Positions 48,942 to 59,871 of a DNA stretch of 64,000 nt are shown here, in pieces (positions within the stretch are counted from its first letter, which is position 1; every line of letters begins with the position of its first letter). The stretch covers positions 34,760,997 through 34,824,996 of the forward strand of contig JAFMSR010000006.1 of assembly GCA_022818135.1 (NCBI GenBank). The letters are read 5' to 3'. Position numbers and translations under genes: made by a program. The notes under the pieces are model-generated. The model ran no database searches and was not told where the DNA came from. It saw only the letters and a program-made list of their open reading frames with translations. Origin of the DNA: Saxidomus purpurata (lineage: Eukaryota > Mollusca > Bivalvia > Venerida > Veneridae).

Positions 48942-51900
48942 CTACAAATATATATTCAAACACGAACATTAATTCGTTCACCATTCATAAATAAAGTACT
49001 GGTTGTAGGCAGTAGATTTTCTAAAACACAGGAAAAGAAAAATATCTAGAAGATTAGTTTATGTTCTAAACGTGTATATTAAGATACTAAAATGTAAGAT
49101 TACACATTTTATTTTAGTCTACCAAGAGTTTTCATTCTTAACAATATTTTATGTGTCGTGCGTCATTCTCTAGGCGACAGGTAAAATCGATCTTTAGCAT
49201 TAAAAGCAACTGAGCTTACGGTGAATATCGATTTCATGGAATTCGTCAATCATGTCCTGAACCTCCAGGCAGTCGTCTTTGTTGTGATCGAAATGATTAA
49301 ACAATGCCCAGTTAAACTCTGCGGAATTATGAGGATGATGTCTATAGAATTCTGCCAGAGAGACACATCCGTCCCCTACGGATATTTACAAAATGAAAAT
49401 TTGACTCCAAGGTGCTTACCATAGTCAGCAACAGTCGCAGGCTAATAAAGCTGTTCTTTTACTAAAACCAGTGTTAATATCAAACCGCTCATTAAATACC
49501 GTATTGTTATTAATGAACTAAATAATGAAATGACATGGAAATGTTTGAAATGTTTGCGCGAAACCAAAAGGGTTGATAATCGATGGACAATCGATCAAGC
49601 GCAAACATATTCAAAATGGTTTAAATAAACTTTATAAGAAACATGTGACAAGGAAATTGAATTTCGGTCGTTGTATACTTCTCAATTACTAACAATTATC
49701 GACACATTTATATATTAATAAGAATATGCAGTAAGGATATCCGAATTTTACATCTAAACAGATCACATGGCTAAGTAAAGATTCAAATATATAACAATTT
49801 GACTAGCACTGTTTTTATCAAAATATCAAAATAAACTGTAGATATAGTATTCCAACAGCAAACTAAAAGGCGTGATTACATCTAAGAAATAACCTATGTC
49901 TTGGAGTGCGTTATCGTAATTGAAGCATTCCGCGGACATAATAAGTCACGATGGCTAAGCCCGAGTAAACCATTACGCAGGTACTTTACCGGATGGGAAT
50001 TTGCTTCAAATTCGATAAAGCACTCCAAATAATAGATTATTTCAATTCTGTCAAGCCGAATTTATGAAAACTGTCGAAACTACCACGGACCTTTTTCAGT
50101 CCGGTGGTAATGTGTACCAGGGTATAAATAGTGGCTGTTGGAATTCACTGCCCTATTTCGGGCCACCATTCAAGATATATACAAACATATTTTTAGTTTA
50201 ATCATCTAATAATTATAGTAAGAACGTGACTGTGATAGTATGAATAAGACGTCAGTTTTAGGACCTAGCAAAGAAGACTGTTGATTTAAATGCGTACCGA
50301 TAAACTGAAACTGTACAACTTTTTCAGGTGGAGTAATGACAGTCAGATTCAATGTTTTTCTCTTGGAATCAAAACACTGCGACGGTTAGTCTTAAAAAAA
50401 TTTTAAAAAATAATTATTAGTTTCTAAATCACACCCGTTTCATGCTACTGATGTATTTATAAGGCTATTACTCCTGTTTCTATGTTTTATTTTCTGCGTG
50501 GGAGTATCTACAAAAATTGGAAGGAGCTACATGTAATTCTATATTCGAAACGTCACCTACTTTTCCTAGTGCATTAATCATATTCAAGCACTCGATTTGA
50601 CTATAGAAATATACCATTATGTATATAAGTAACTGACATTAAAGATTTGGACAAGTCATGCTGCAATAGTAGCAATGGGCACTGATCATTAGATTTGTGA
50701 ATCACAAGAGGTACAAGCCCTAAAAATTCGAAATGCCTATAAAAATCTCATTTCAAAATTCAATAAGACTATACGCATTTTGGAAATGCAAATGTTGCAA
50801 TAAAGGTAACAACTGCTATGCACCGTTGTGATTGTAAATGCGGAATGACTCATTATACTAGCAATCGGACTTAAATCATCCGTGCTCAGTCATATGTGAC
50901 AAAACCAAGCCGAAACGAAATGAAGCTTAATGTCAAAAGTCTCTTCGTTCAAATGCAAAGAGTTACAATAACTGCATCCAGTTATTTTCATAAGCAGTTG
51001 TTAAAATTTCCAAGTAACCACAATAGTGTAACATGTTATCCTTTAGTTTTTATTTATGGCTACGTTTACAATTGACTTTGAGTCTAGATACAGGTACCGA
51101 TCGGGACTAAAGACGTATCATGATTCGTACGGCTTTATATACATGTTTAAGATGTTTATTTTATGCTTCAAAACTTCAGTAAGTGGATAAATTCTTACTG
51201 TCTTCGTCTTGCGTGTTGATAGTTAAATCGAACTCTTGTAAATCTATCAGATTGTTATGATCGTAGTCCATGTCTTTAAATTCTCTTTCCAATTCATGGT
51301 TGATTACAATCAAAGGTACCAGAGTAGGAGGAAGGGCGCTTCCATGTACTGTGAAGAATCTGAAGTAATAATTTGAATATACAAAGTGTATGGCACATGA
51401 ATATTATTTTAATATTTTGTGATTAAACGGGAAAAACATCTATAACTGGTGCGATTCAAAGTATCACAATTACACATCCAATGTAGTTTGGTAGCTGGGT
51501 GGATAGTCTATGCTAATATGCACTTGGCGTCAGAGAATTTACCTAATACTAGGTCTATTTACTTTACATCTTTTGAGATCACTTGAACACGGAGTAATAA
51601 CATCGATGAATAATGTTCTGGATAACGATGTCACATTTTATTAAAATAAAATTAACACTGCTAATTATAAAAGGTCACCAATATTTCCTAATGATGGGAT
51701 CGTCTCACGGCCTTTGGGTAAGATCAAAGTTATTTCGTGTCTTAAAGTTAAAATTCGACACGGAATCATTTCAAGACAAGGTGTTAATACGGTGTGTCTA
51801 TTATTTGATGTATCGTCGCATGTTTTAATTACATGTAACATGGCTCGATTTTTATACAAATCATACTGTTCAGAGTCTCTACTACTGTCTAACAGAGTTT

Positions 51901-54900
51901 TGAAAGGCAACAGCAATTTTTGATATGTACATAGTTATTGTTTTATTATACATGTAACTTGACTACCTGTCGTTTCTAACGGACAGAATCCGAATACTAC
52001 AAAAGATGTAAATAAAAATCAAAGTTGTCAAGTGTAATATTAATCAAATGGTCATTATGAAAGGAAAGTGTTTGTACAAGTACATTTGTATAACATATTG
52101 TTTTGGATGGGTTTTGAGAAGTCTCTAACAATTGATCTCCTCTGAATACCGCATAATCAAACTTGCAGTCATAAACATTCCATCCAGGTTTGCTGATTGC
52201 TCTAAACATGAGCAAAAGCAAGGTCAAATAAAACTAGTTTTCACCGGAAGGGGTCAGTATCATGATCACACATTACATACAGCCTAAGTTTTTATTGATT
52301 AAGACGAAAAGCTTTTAAAGTCCAAATAAGGTCAAATGTAGTAGATGGTCATAAAAAATGGCCAGAATATTTGGCTTAATTTGGCCAATAATAGAAATTG
52401 TCCAACACCGTTGTCATAACAATTCTTATATCACGAGTGTTGGAGCGTAGACATGGTTCTGTCTGGCATAATTTGATAAATCGAGGATACAGAGCTTTTG
52501 ATATTTATCCGATTGGTCCATTAGGAAATTGGGTCATGGCGAATAGATATCAAATTACAGTACTCTTGTTCATAATAATTCAGGTAACATTTTACATACA
52601 ATTATCCGGAGATCACATAATACATTAGCCTGGTCACCAGGCCCTGAAATATCCTTTTACTAATTAATATTTCACTGTTTTGTTCTAGAGCCGGTCTACT
52701 ATCCAGAGCCGATTTCAGGGCCTGGTAAAAGGCGATTCAAAATACCTCAAAACTGAGGTGTCTTCAATCAATTCCAAATCTTGACCGATCTCTCCCAGCA
52801 GGTGATTAAATTTTATTGCCTGGTGTTTATAATATACAGCCAATAAAATATCTTGTGGCCAGTTGTCATTAAGAACCTTAAAACTTGAAGATATAGGATT
52901 TACATCATGAAAATCTTGAATGGAAATTATGTTTTATTTTGTTCACAGACTGGCAGTGGGTAAACAATTGCCTGCTGACCTTAACTAACATCAGCACAGA
53001 CCCTAAACTTTTAACAAATGTCCCAAGAGAACTAATGGTTTTATCAGTCTTTGCACACATCATCATGATTTTATTTTGAACTTCTAATGTGGGGAAGTGG
53101 CCATTTCTATACAGATCATGCAGACTCCAAATAATATCATCAATGAAAGTTTTCTGAAAATCAAATGAAAAATTAAACGTGTAAAGTATTAATATCTTTT
53201 GCAGAACAGTTTTTACAATAAACATAATATATTGATGAAGTGGGAACATTGTCCAATAAAGTAATCACATAGTATTTAGAATATTATTATCAACTGAAAA
53301 AATTTATAATATTCAATACAAATAATGAAGCATGTAGAAGGCAAAAAAATTTTAACATGGCAAGACAATTTACTATTTAATCGAAAAAGAAATTTCTAGA
53401 TTATTTCATAAAGATATCTCCTAATATATGGGAGACATCTCTTAAAATCAGAGATATCTCTGTACAGTAGAAGATAACTTTCTTTTATTAGAGATATCTC
53501 TCTTGCGTTCAAAGATATATCCCAATAATGAAGAGATATCTCTCTAACATGCAGAGATATCTCTCCATTCTCAAAAGATATCTCTGTGAAAGATAAATAT
53601 ATTGAAGATAGAGAAATATCATCTAACACTTAACGAGAAACCTCTGTAACTTTCAGAACAGAAACCTAACTCTCAAGTAATGTTTAATAGATATCTCTAC
53701 GAGTAAAAGATATGTCTTAAAATGAATGAGATATCGTTTTGTGATACACAGATACCTCTCAGTGTGAAAGAGATATCTCTATTAAAACGAAAGATATCAC
53801 TTCAAAATTAAAAAAGATATATCTTTTGGAATAAATAGTAACATGACTTGCGATAATTTTACAATTATGTGCTTTGACGGAGTACTTCTTTACCTGACAT
53901 GGCTCAATTTCGACATAGGTCAGACACTAACATCCTCACGCATACCACATACAATACATAATTTATACATGGTATATGTGACAGTTAATTATATTAGTCT
54001 TTTCTTAATTATAATGGCTTTAACATTTTAAAGACTCGCATACATATTTACAATATGATACTAACAGGGGTTTGGGAAATAAAAATATTTTAGTGGATGC
54101 TTAGAAACTACTTTCAGTTATTGTTTGGCTCAAGCATTCTCGTATGTGGTACCTAAGTGGCTTTGTTACAGCACAGAAACAGATACTTGTTGCAAGACTA
54201 ACAAAATATTTTCATTGATATACAGTTTTCAATATTTGATAAAATAAGTTTTCCAATGTTTTGAAAGTACGAAATAATTGTGAATTTAAACAATTACATA
54301 AGTTGGCTGAAATATTGATAGTTACTGTTCAAAACGGGACAACTAAGCACTGTGACAGAAGAATTTTGAAGTTTTGGCTATACAAAGTGTAAAAAATACT
54401 ATAAACTTTTATTATTAACATTTGGTAACAACACTTCATCGATATTAACACATTAGACTTTTAATAATCAGTTTTCTTATACTTTATTTTTAAATTGCTA
54501 TGCAAGGACAGAAAACCTGTGAATTTTTAAATTGGCTCATATACATTATACTTCTGTGATGAACTGCAAGTAGCATAATCCTGAAATTTTAGAGTAGGAC
54601 TCACAATCTTTCCTAGAATATTATACAATATCTCACTAGTGAAAATTTGTGAAGTTCATTCTGTATCTTGATAAATGACTTCACAGCAGTAACTTTATAC
54701 AAATGAGTTACTGACCACAAGATGTTATCAGCAATCAGAGGAATTAGCCATGGTTTATTTCATAGCTGTTGGGTGTCAATCGTGCTACTCTGGCCATTTC
54801 GCCTTTTACTAGTCTGATAAAACTGCCCCATTGTACAAAGCAAAATCATATAAAATAGACTAGAAATAGTGCATGAAATATAGTATATTAAAAAAACATA

Positions 54901-55430
54901 AATTTTATCAGACTAGTGACTAGTCTAATAATACATGTATGCATACAATTCCAGGTATGGTAGGTAAAAACCTAATGAAAGTACAAATTATCACTGTACA
55001 TGTATAAGTTAAACTGTTCATTTGATTTTGATAAAATTCAACCTTGTCGTTAAGATCAAAGATGGAAATTAAGTTGAGCGATATAGAGCTACCATGGCTC
55101 TCTCGTTTATTTAGAAAAGAATGTGCGAAACTTTGTTAGTGTTAATGCTACATGTAATAAGAGTGCAAGTGTGATGTTCTAGATATGAAATATATCAAAC
55201 TTTCTATCCTTTCCCTAACTCAATTCGTTTTCATGCATAAAAATCAATATGCACGGAAAATTCTTGCAAAACAATGAATATCACGACCTTTCAAAACAGA
55301 CCAGAAGATCGTGGCTATCATGCAGTGTAGCTCTGCTAGAGCCGTCTCAAGAACTCAAGCCACAAAAAGTAAATACACGAATATATTACCTGGCTACGAT
55401 AAAGATTGTAAGTAAGTATCCAGTCATCAT
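48892..55430 (-). CDS. Secreted EF-hand calcium-binding protein (4 coding exons found, 3' end open)
   Basis: Gene-level entry. Exons 55390-55430, 51199-51359, 49220-49375 and 48892-48941 agree in phase and give about 136 residues. The N-terminus MMTGYLLTIFIVARFFTVHG looks like a signal peptide, with cleavage probably near VHGSA. EF-hand loops: DYDHNNLIDLQE (exon 2), DEDRDGCVSLAE (formed across the exon 2/3 junction, fully canonical) and DHNKDDCLEVQD (exon 3, with D instead of the usual G at loop position 6). A final KDSEVVLQELEAYYDK looks like a fourth, degenerate hand. Size and layout resemble small extracellular EF-hand proteins of clam shell matrix (for example insoluble matrix shell protein 5 of Ruditapes); this comparison is from memory and tentative. 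The last exon and stop codon were not found. Confidence 0.87.
49220..49375 (-). CDS. EF-hand gene exon 3
   Basis: Acceptor atatccgtag and donor CACC|gtaagc. Encodes DGCVSLAEFYRHHPHNSAEF, NWALFNHFDHNKDDCLEVQD and MIDEFHEIDIH. The histidine-rich YRHHPH follows the second hand; the third loop is DHNKDDCLEVQD. Confidence 0.94.
49376..49884 (-). other. EF-hand intron, proximal part
   Basis: No feature beyond a short palindromic patch near 49575 (GATAATCGATGGACAATCGA). Confidence 0.5.
49885..50045. mobile_element. 160-bp hairpin MITE
   Basis: Left TTGGAGTGCGTTATCGTAAT (49902) pairs with right CGATAAAGCACTCCAA (50013-50028). Weaker pairing extends outward over GAAATAACCTATG and AATAGATTATTTC. Inside an intron of the EF-hand gene. 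No coding capacity. Confidence 0.75.
50046..51198 (-). other. EF-hand intron, remainder
   Basis: AT-rich; no feature recognised. Confidence 0.5.
51199..51359 (-). CDS. EF-hand gene exon 2
   Basis: Acceptor attacttcag and donor ACA|gtaaga. Encodes FFTVHGSALPPTLVPLIVIN, EREFKDMDYDHNNLIDLQEF and DLTINTQDED. The first calcium loop is DYDHNNLIDLQE. The exon ends within the second loop. Confidence 0.93.
51360..52714 (-). other. EF-hand intron 1, left part
   Basis: Overlapping open frames on both strands at 51613-51923 have no recognisable domain. A 15-bp inverted repeat, ACCAGGCCCTGAAAT (52637) and ATTTCAGGGCCTGGT (52712), overlaps the stop codon of the nested gene. Confidence 0.45.
52715..53153 (-). 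CDS. Unrecognised protein, C-terminal two exons, nested in EF-hand intron 1
   Basis: Exon 52980-53153 (acceptor ttgattttcag, donor AAG|gtcagc, or less likely six bases earlier) reads KTFIDDIIWSLHDLYRNGHF, PTLEVQNKIMMMCAKTDKTI and SSLGTFVKSLGSVLMLVK. Exon 52715-52876 (acceptor gttttaag) reads VLNDNWPQDILLAVYYKHQA, IKFNHLLGEIGQDLELIEDT and SVLRYFESPFTRP-stop. Phases agree and 111 residues are open. Composition suggests amphipathic helices, as in HEAT/ARM-like proteins, but I cannot name the family. Upstream exons should lie right of 53153 on the same strand as the host gene. It could be a nested gene, a captured fragment, or an alternative 3' end. Confidence 0.6.
53400..53830. repeat. Array of AGATATCTCT palindromes
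   Basis: AGATATCTCT or one-step variants occur about every 30 bases (for example 53450, 53490, 53535, 53562, 53770), separated by non-matching 18-25-base spacers. Each unit is a GATATC-centred palindrome. Lies in EF-hand intron 1, just right of the nested exons. Confidence 0.9.
53840..55389 (-). other. EF-hand intron 1, right part
   Basis: AT-rich. A small inverted repeat (ACTAGTCTGATAAAA at about 54817, TTTTATCAGACTAGT at about 54903) was noted. The missing upstream exons of the nested gene were not recognised here. Confidence 0.45.
55390..55430 (-). CDS. EF-hand gene exon 1 (signal peptide)
   Basis: Starts ATGATG (55430) and encodes MMTGYLLTIFIVA before donor AG|gtaata; exit phase 2. A candidate 5' UTR acceptor (tcattttcag) sits about 12 bases upstream of the ATG. 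The hydrophobic run and phase match to exon 2 support it. Confidence 0.72.
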
Positions 55431-55439
55431 CTTTACCTG

Positions 55440-57540
55440 CAACTGAAAATGATGTTAAATATAAAATGTTGAAGATTTGTTATTAAGCGTTATAATGGCA
55501 ACTTCAAACAACACAATTTAGATCGTTTTTAAAACATTTGAATGTATAACAAATCGTGTTTATAACCTGTCAAAACGCAGTTCGGTTTTCAGTCTGAGAC
55601 CCTAATATCACCTTTGTGACGCTGACAGACTAATTTAAATTCAAAGTTAGTTATTACTTACTTTGCACAATTATGATGATAGCGTTGCTCGCAGTATTTA
55701 ATAAGCAACAATTAACAAAGCAGTAAGTAGTCTATCTATTTATAGAAAGGACTCCCTGCCAATTAAGGAAAGTTGAAAGGGAAATGTGGACTTAAAGATA
55801 AGAAACATGAGTAATCTAGATGGCATAAATTGTCCTTACACTGTTTGTTTCTAATTTTTATTTAGATTCTAAATGTGCGCATCCCTTTTTCTAGTATGTG
55901 GCTACAGGTGCTTGACTGCATATCTAAATAATTACTGCTAGTAGTCAGAAATTATAACTTGCATTATACTTTCTCCCCTAACGTTAATTTATGATTTATT
56001 TCTAAAATCTTTGTTGGTTCATCAACAGACCTGTATTGAAAAAAAACTTTAACAAAGTTATTTGACAGCGTGTGAACGTAAAAATGTGAAATAATTGCCA
56101 CACAACTTTTTTTTATTCCACTAGTTGTAAAATGAATCTCATATTATATATGATATTTCTTTCATACTCAAATGAAAGTAAAAGTTAAACACAAAACGTT
56201 TAAATTGTCAAAAACAATTTTCCCTAAACAGTTTAAGCTAAATTAGTTTGCAACGATTGTTATTTTTCAATACAATTCCATTAAGGCTCCTGATCAGAGG
56301 GTGCTGTTGGTGAATTGGAGTTCACATACTTTCGTATAATGCATTTACTTCGTATGTTTAGACACGCCGCTATTGCCTTTCATAAAAAAGACATCCTACA
56401 GCATGAATGGGCATAATCTTGTGAGTGGATTAAGTAGTACTGTTACTCCCTTTTTGGCAAATATTGTGAAACATTTTTTGGCATGTGGGCAATGGCTTTG
56501 CCCTTCTATGGGCGCGTGCAAGAGGAGCCGTAAAGCAGAACTATCACTCTTTCCTCCATCTGGTGAAGTATTTTATAATTAAGAAAGAGAACATGTGTAA
56601 TTTGACCTCTCAAACTTGTTTTTGCCAGAGAACTTTACAAACTAACTGCATAATACAGATGTTATCAGCAAAACAGGGAGAGGCATTATATGACGTTGTT
56701 CTTGTTACAATAAAGTATTTACGTTTGACGATAAGCGTCAACTCGCGCTTATCTTTACAGGTCCTATTTTTTAAAATGAATGCCTTTTTTGTTTTACAAG
56801 TGCATGAAAGTAAGTCATTTCTGATAACTTAGTTTCTTGTTTACTATCTTGCTTATCAGCTAATATTACGCAATGTGGTCAAAACAACGCAGACTTTACA
56901 TCAACAGGCATTATATCGTGATAATAGTCGAATGAAAGTCAGAATTGTAGCACACTTTTCAACCTGTAACTGTTGTTCTCTTGACTTATTTTCTTAATTC
57001 AGAAGAAAGGAACACGTTATGTTTGTTTTTGTCGGAAATTAAGAATAACAACCCTTTGTATCGGTCAAATCGTGCAGTAAATTAAAGAAATAAAATATGC
57101 AAGGAACGCGTTGGCACCACAATCTGGCAATTCACAGTACTTTATTTTGTTCTGTGCCGGCTTTTACCCTATTTTCGGACCATTGTCCGATAAATGTCAA
57201 TATATGATTCTCTGATAATCGTAGCTCAAACAGCAGCAACAGATATAAGAACATATGGATTATTTTTCTAATCTAATTATGATATATCCCGTAGTTGCAA
57301 TGGTAAAGGTTTTTTTTCTAATAGTGAACGTAATCTTATAAAAACAATTATCCATGGTTTGGTGGAACATGTAGGGAGGCCAAAGCTCAGTTTTTCAGTT
57401 GTAAGCATATTTTTGATTCTAAATTAATTATCGTTTTGAAATAGTCGAAGGGACTTAGTACATGTACATACAAACGAAGTACAAGGCAAATGTACTAAGA
57501 TAACGAAAAACGTAAACTGTATGATCAACCTCGCAAAATT
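55440..57540. other. Between the EF-hand start and a LINE fragment; no gene recognised
   Basis: Plus-strand frames at 56373-56582 and 56485-56832 overlap and match no family I know. Confidence 0.4.
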
Positions 57541-57573
57541 AGGAAATATATAAAAATAATAAAAGGAATTGCG

Positions 57574-57920
57574 ATGATGTTAGCGCGAATGATTTTTTAT
57601 GGCGAAAAGGTTAAAGTTGTAGACTCTTTCAAGTACCTTGGAGTATTTTTCCATATACCGGAAATATGTTATATGCAGTTAAAGCACTACAAAATCAGGT
57701 GCTTAGGGCATATCACAGTCATCATTCAATCATTGATCATTATTCCAAAGAGTTGAACTTAAAACAAAAACAAAATTAATGCTATTTAATACGCTTTTGT
57801 ACCTTTGTTCTTTATGGCTTTAACTTGATGAAAAACATTATCTCTCCTGAGATTGAAGTAGGATGGTTGTACGTACGGTTGACTTTTCTGTCAAACAACT
57901 TCGCGACACAGTGATAATCA
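57574..57920 (+). mobile_element. LINE reverse-transcriptase fragment, frameshifted
   Basis: GEKVKVVDSFKYLGVFF is followed, after frameshifts, by NMLYAVKALQNQVLRAYH, HYSKELNLKTKTKLMLFNT and NIISPEIE. This is the region after the reverse-transcriptase palm in non-LTR elements (the xFKYLGVxF and KLxLFDxLV motifs). Inactive, plus strand. Confidence 0.78.
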
Positions 57921-58290
57921 GACTTCTTTTAATAATATATGTTCACTTCTGCCGACGAATTTGAGCAAAGCTTTCTCTGCCATTCGCATAACTGACTACA
58001 AAACTGACAACGTTTTACTGGCTTGCGTTTTCTTTTGCCCGTGTGTGTACCTACACTGTATGTAATATTACTATACATATTGTTTTCAATTAACGAGCAT
58101 CATTAATTGTGCAAAATGTCAATATTTCTTTATTTTCTCATAGTCTATTATAAATTACCATGTCTTTTATCCAAATATTGCATAGATAAATTCCCGTGAA
58201 ATACAATTTAAATCAATTAATCAATTTTTGTCAAAATTTTCATATTTTTGGAACAATAAACAGTACCACTAGCTATTGCAAAAACAATCA

Positions 58291-58515
58291 CCTCCGTGGT
58301 CGAGTGGTTAGTCACTGACTTGAAATCACTTGAACATATCACAGATTGTTGGCGCCCTGCTACCGACCATGCCTCTTTATGTGAGAAAGTTGGCAGTTTC
58401 TTACAGAGGATCTGAGTCTAGTACTGGCGATTTGGTAAACTATTCGCCTGTTAAAATGACCTAGGCTGGAACGGACGTTAAACAACAACAACAACAAAAA
58501 TAACAACAACAACAA
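58291..58515 (+). mobile_element. tRNA-derived SINE with ACAAC tail
   Basis: CCTCCGTGGTCGAGTGGTTA, then GACTTGAAATCACTTG, GAGAAAGTTGGCAGTTTCTT, CGGACGTTAAACAACAACAA and a long ACA tail. Same family as 45741-45951, but more complete in the middle. Confidence 0.82.
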
Positions 58516-58519
58516 CATA

Positions 58520-59305
58520 CTATTGCAAATATCTCAACAGTGAATGGTCCGTAAGAGGTTTAATATATTGTACCATTGACCATGTCGGTCAACAATACAG
58601 TCGTGTGACACAATACAATAGTCTATAACAAATCTGACCTATACGAAAACGGACGTGAAATTATTGCTTAGAACATTTCTTTAATTAAGAATATAAGAAT
58701 TTAGTATTAATAAAACAATTCAATCAACAATTATTACGTTTAGTGCAGCATCATTGTCACCAATACATTTTTCAAGCATTCTGTTAAAATCGCCACATAA
58801 AATATTATATAGTCATTCTGAAACTGATGAATATCAGCTACTAAATGGCGATCAAGAGAATCAACATCCAAATACGTAGACGACTTCTCAGGGGATAAGA
58901 TAGCGTACGTACGGTAATGAGGTAGAATTGCTGTTGTAAAATATTTTTGATCATAGAATTCATTGCTGATAAGCCTTTGGGTGATAAAACTCATATACCC
59001 AAACATTATATTCATTATATTAGAAAACAAATAATTAAGTAATACAGTAACAGGAGTTATGAAGAGCAGTTTCGTGAATGTTTGAGTTATTTAACCCTTA
59101 CCAAATTATCAACTAGCAAAGTATCTTAATCTAAAATATGTAGTTCTACTAAATATGTGCTTAAAACGTCTAAATTCTGAATTATTATGAAAAAACATGC
59201 TGAACATATAAAGTAAGTCTGAGTGACTGTCAATATTCTATCCACAAACTTAAATGTACCTCCTTCTTAAAATATTTTGTTCTCATCATCATCATCATCA
59301 TCAGT

Positions 59306-59338
<33 letters not shown>

Positions 59339-59530
59339 GTCGTGATCATCGTCACCATCGTCGTCGTTGTCGTTATTGTAGGTCTTATGTATAAAAGCTC
59401 TTTGACTGCCCTGATTAAGTTACAAATGTATTATCAGTTTTCGTTGGGTTGTCCTTGTTTATTTTGCCGAAGAAGCCTTGATCTGGGGACGCGATTTTTG
59501 CACACATGACATGCAAAGGAGTGTAGCTTA
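58520..59530. other. Upstream of the BRICHOS gene
   Basis: Non-coding; contains the ATC/GTC microsatellite below. A 96-codon minus-strand frame (58740-59030) has no recognisable domain. Confidence 0.45.
59284..59375. repeat. (ATC)n/(GTC)n microsatellite
   Basis: ATCATCATC tract with one AGT interruption, passing into a GTCGTCG-rich part. Confidence 0.95.
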
Positions 59531-59532
59531 TC

Positions 59533-59540
59533 TATAAAAG
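59533..59540 (+). promoter_or_regulatory. Likely TATA box of the BRICHOS gene
   Basis: TATAAAAG lies about 75 bases upstream of a good donor (TACTAA|gtaagt, 59607) that would end a non-coding first exon starting about 59565. Inference from spacing only. Confidence 0.5.
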
Positions 59541-59814
59541 CTTCAAATTATTTGGCTTGCTTTCAACGGGCGGATTCCAGTTTGAAAGTAAAGCCACATT
59601 TACTAAGTAAGTAGTACATGTAGATATATAACGATAGTTTTCATATTGACTTACTTTTTATATGTTATAGATCTAATGCTTCAGTACACTAATGCGAAAT
59701 AATGTTATGAGGTAATTTAAAATCGTGTTTTTAGTATTTCTAGAATAGTAAGATGTACATTATGTATGCATGTTTACGAAAACACTTGCAGTTTGTCTTT
59801 TAAGGCTCACGAAA

Positions 59815-59871
59815 ATGAATATTTACTGTGTCCTTCTGAGTTCTGTCTGTCTCGTTGGAGCCATTCCACAG
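59815..59871 (+). CDS. BRICHOS gene exon 1 (signal peptide)
   Basis: ATG at 59815, ten bases after an acceptor (gtcttttaag), inside context GAAAATGA; donor CAG|gtatgt. An upstream in-frame ATG at 59770 lies before the acceptor and would be intronic. Encodes a hydrophobic leader. Confidence 0.78.

Noticed and set aside
51613..51923. Overlapping frames on both strands in EF-hand intron 1
   Set aside because: No known motif, no splice support, and both strands equally open.
53400..53830. CRISPR-like array (short repeat, ~20-base spacers)
   Set aside because: Repeat is only about 10 bases and imperfect, the DNA is an animal intron and no cas genes are present.
58740..59030. 96-codon minus-strand frame
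   Set aside because: No recognisable domain or neighbours; near chance length for this base composition.
59770..59814. Upstream in-frame ATG for the BRICHOS leader
   Set aside because: Lies before a strong acceptor (gtcttttaag) and would destroy the signal-peptide N-terminus; ATG at 59815 preferred.
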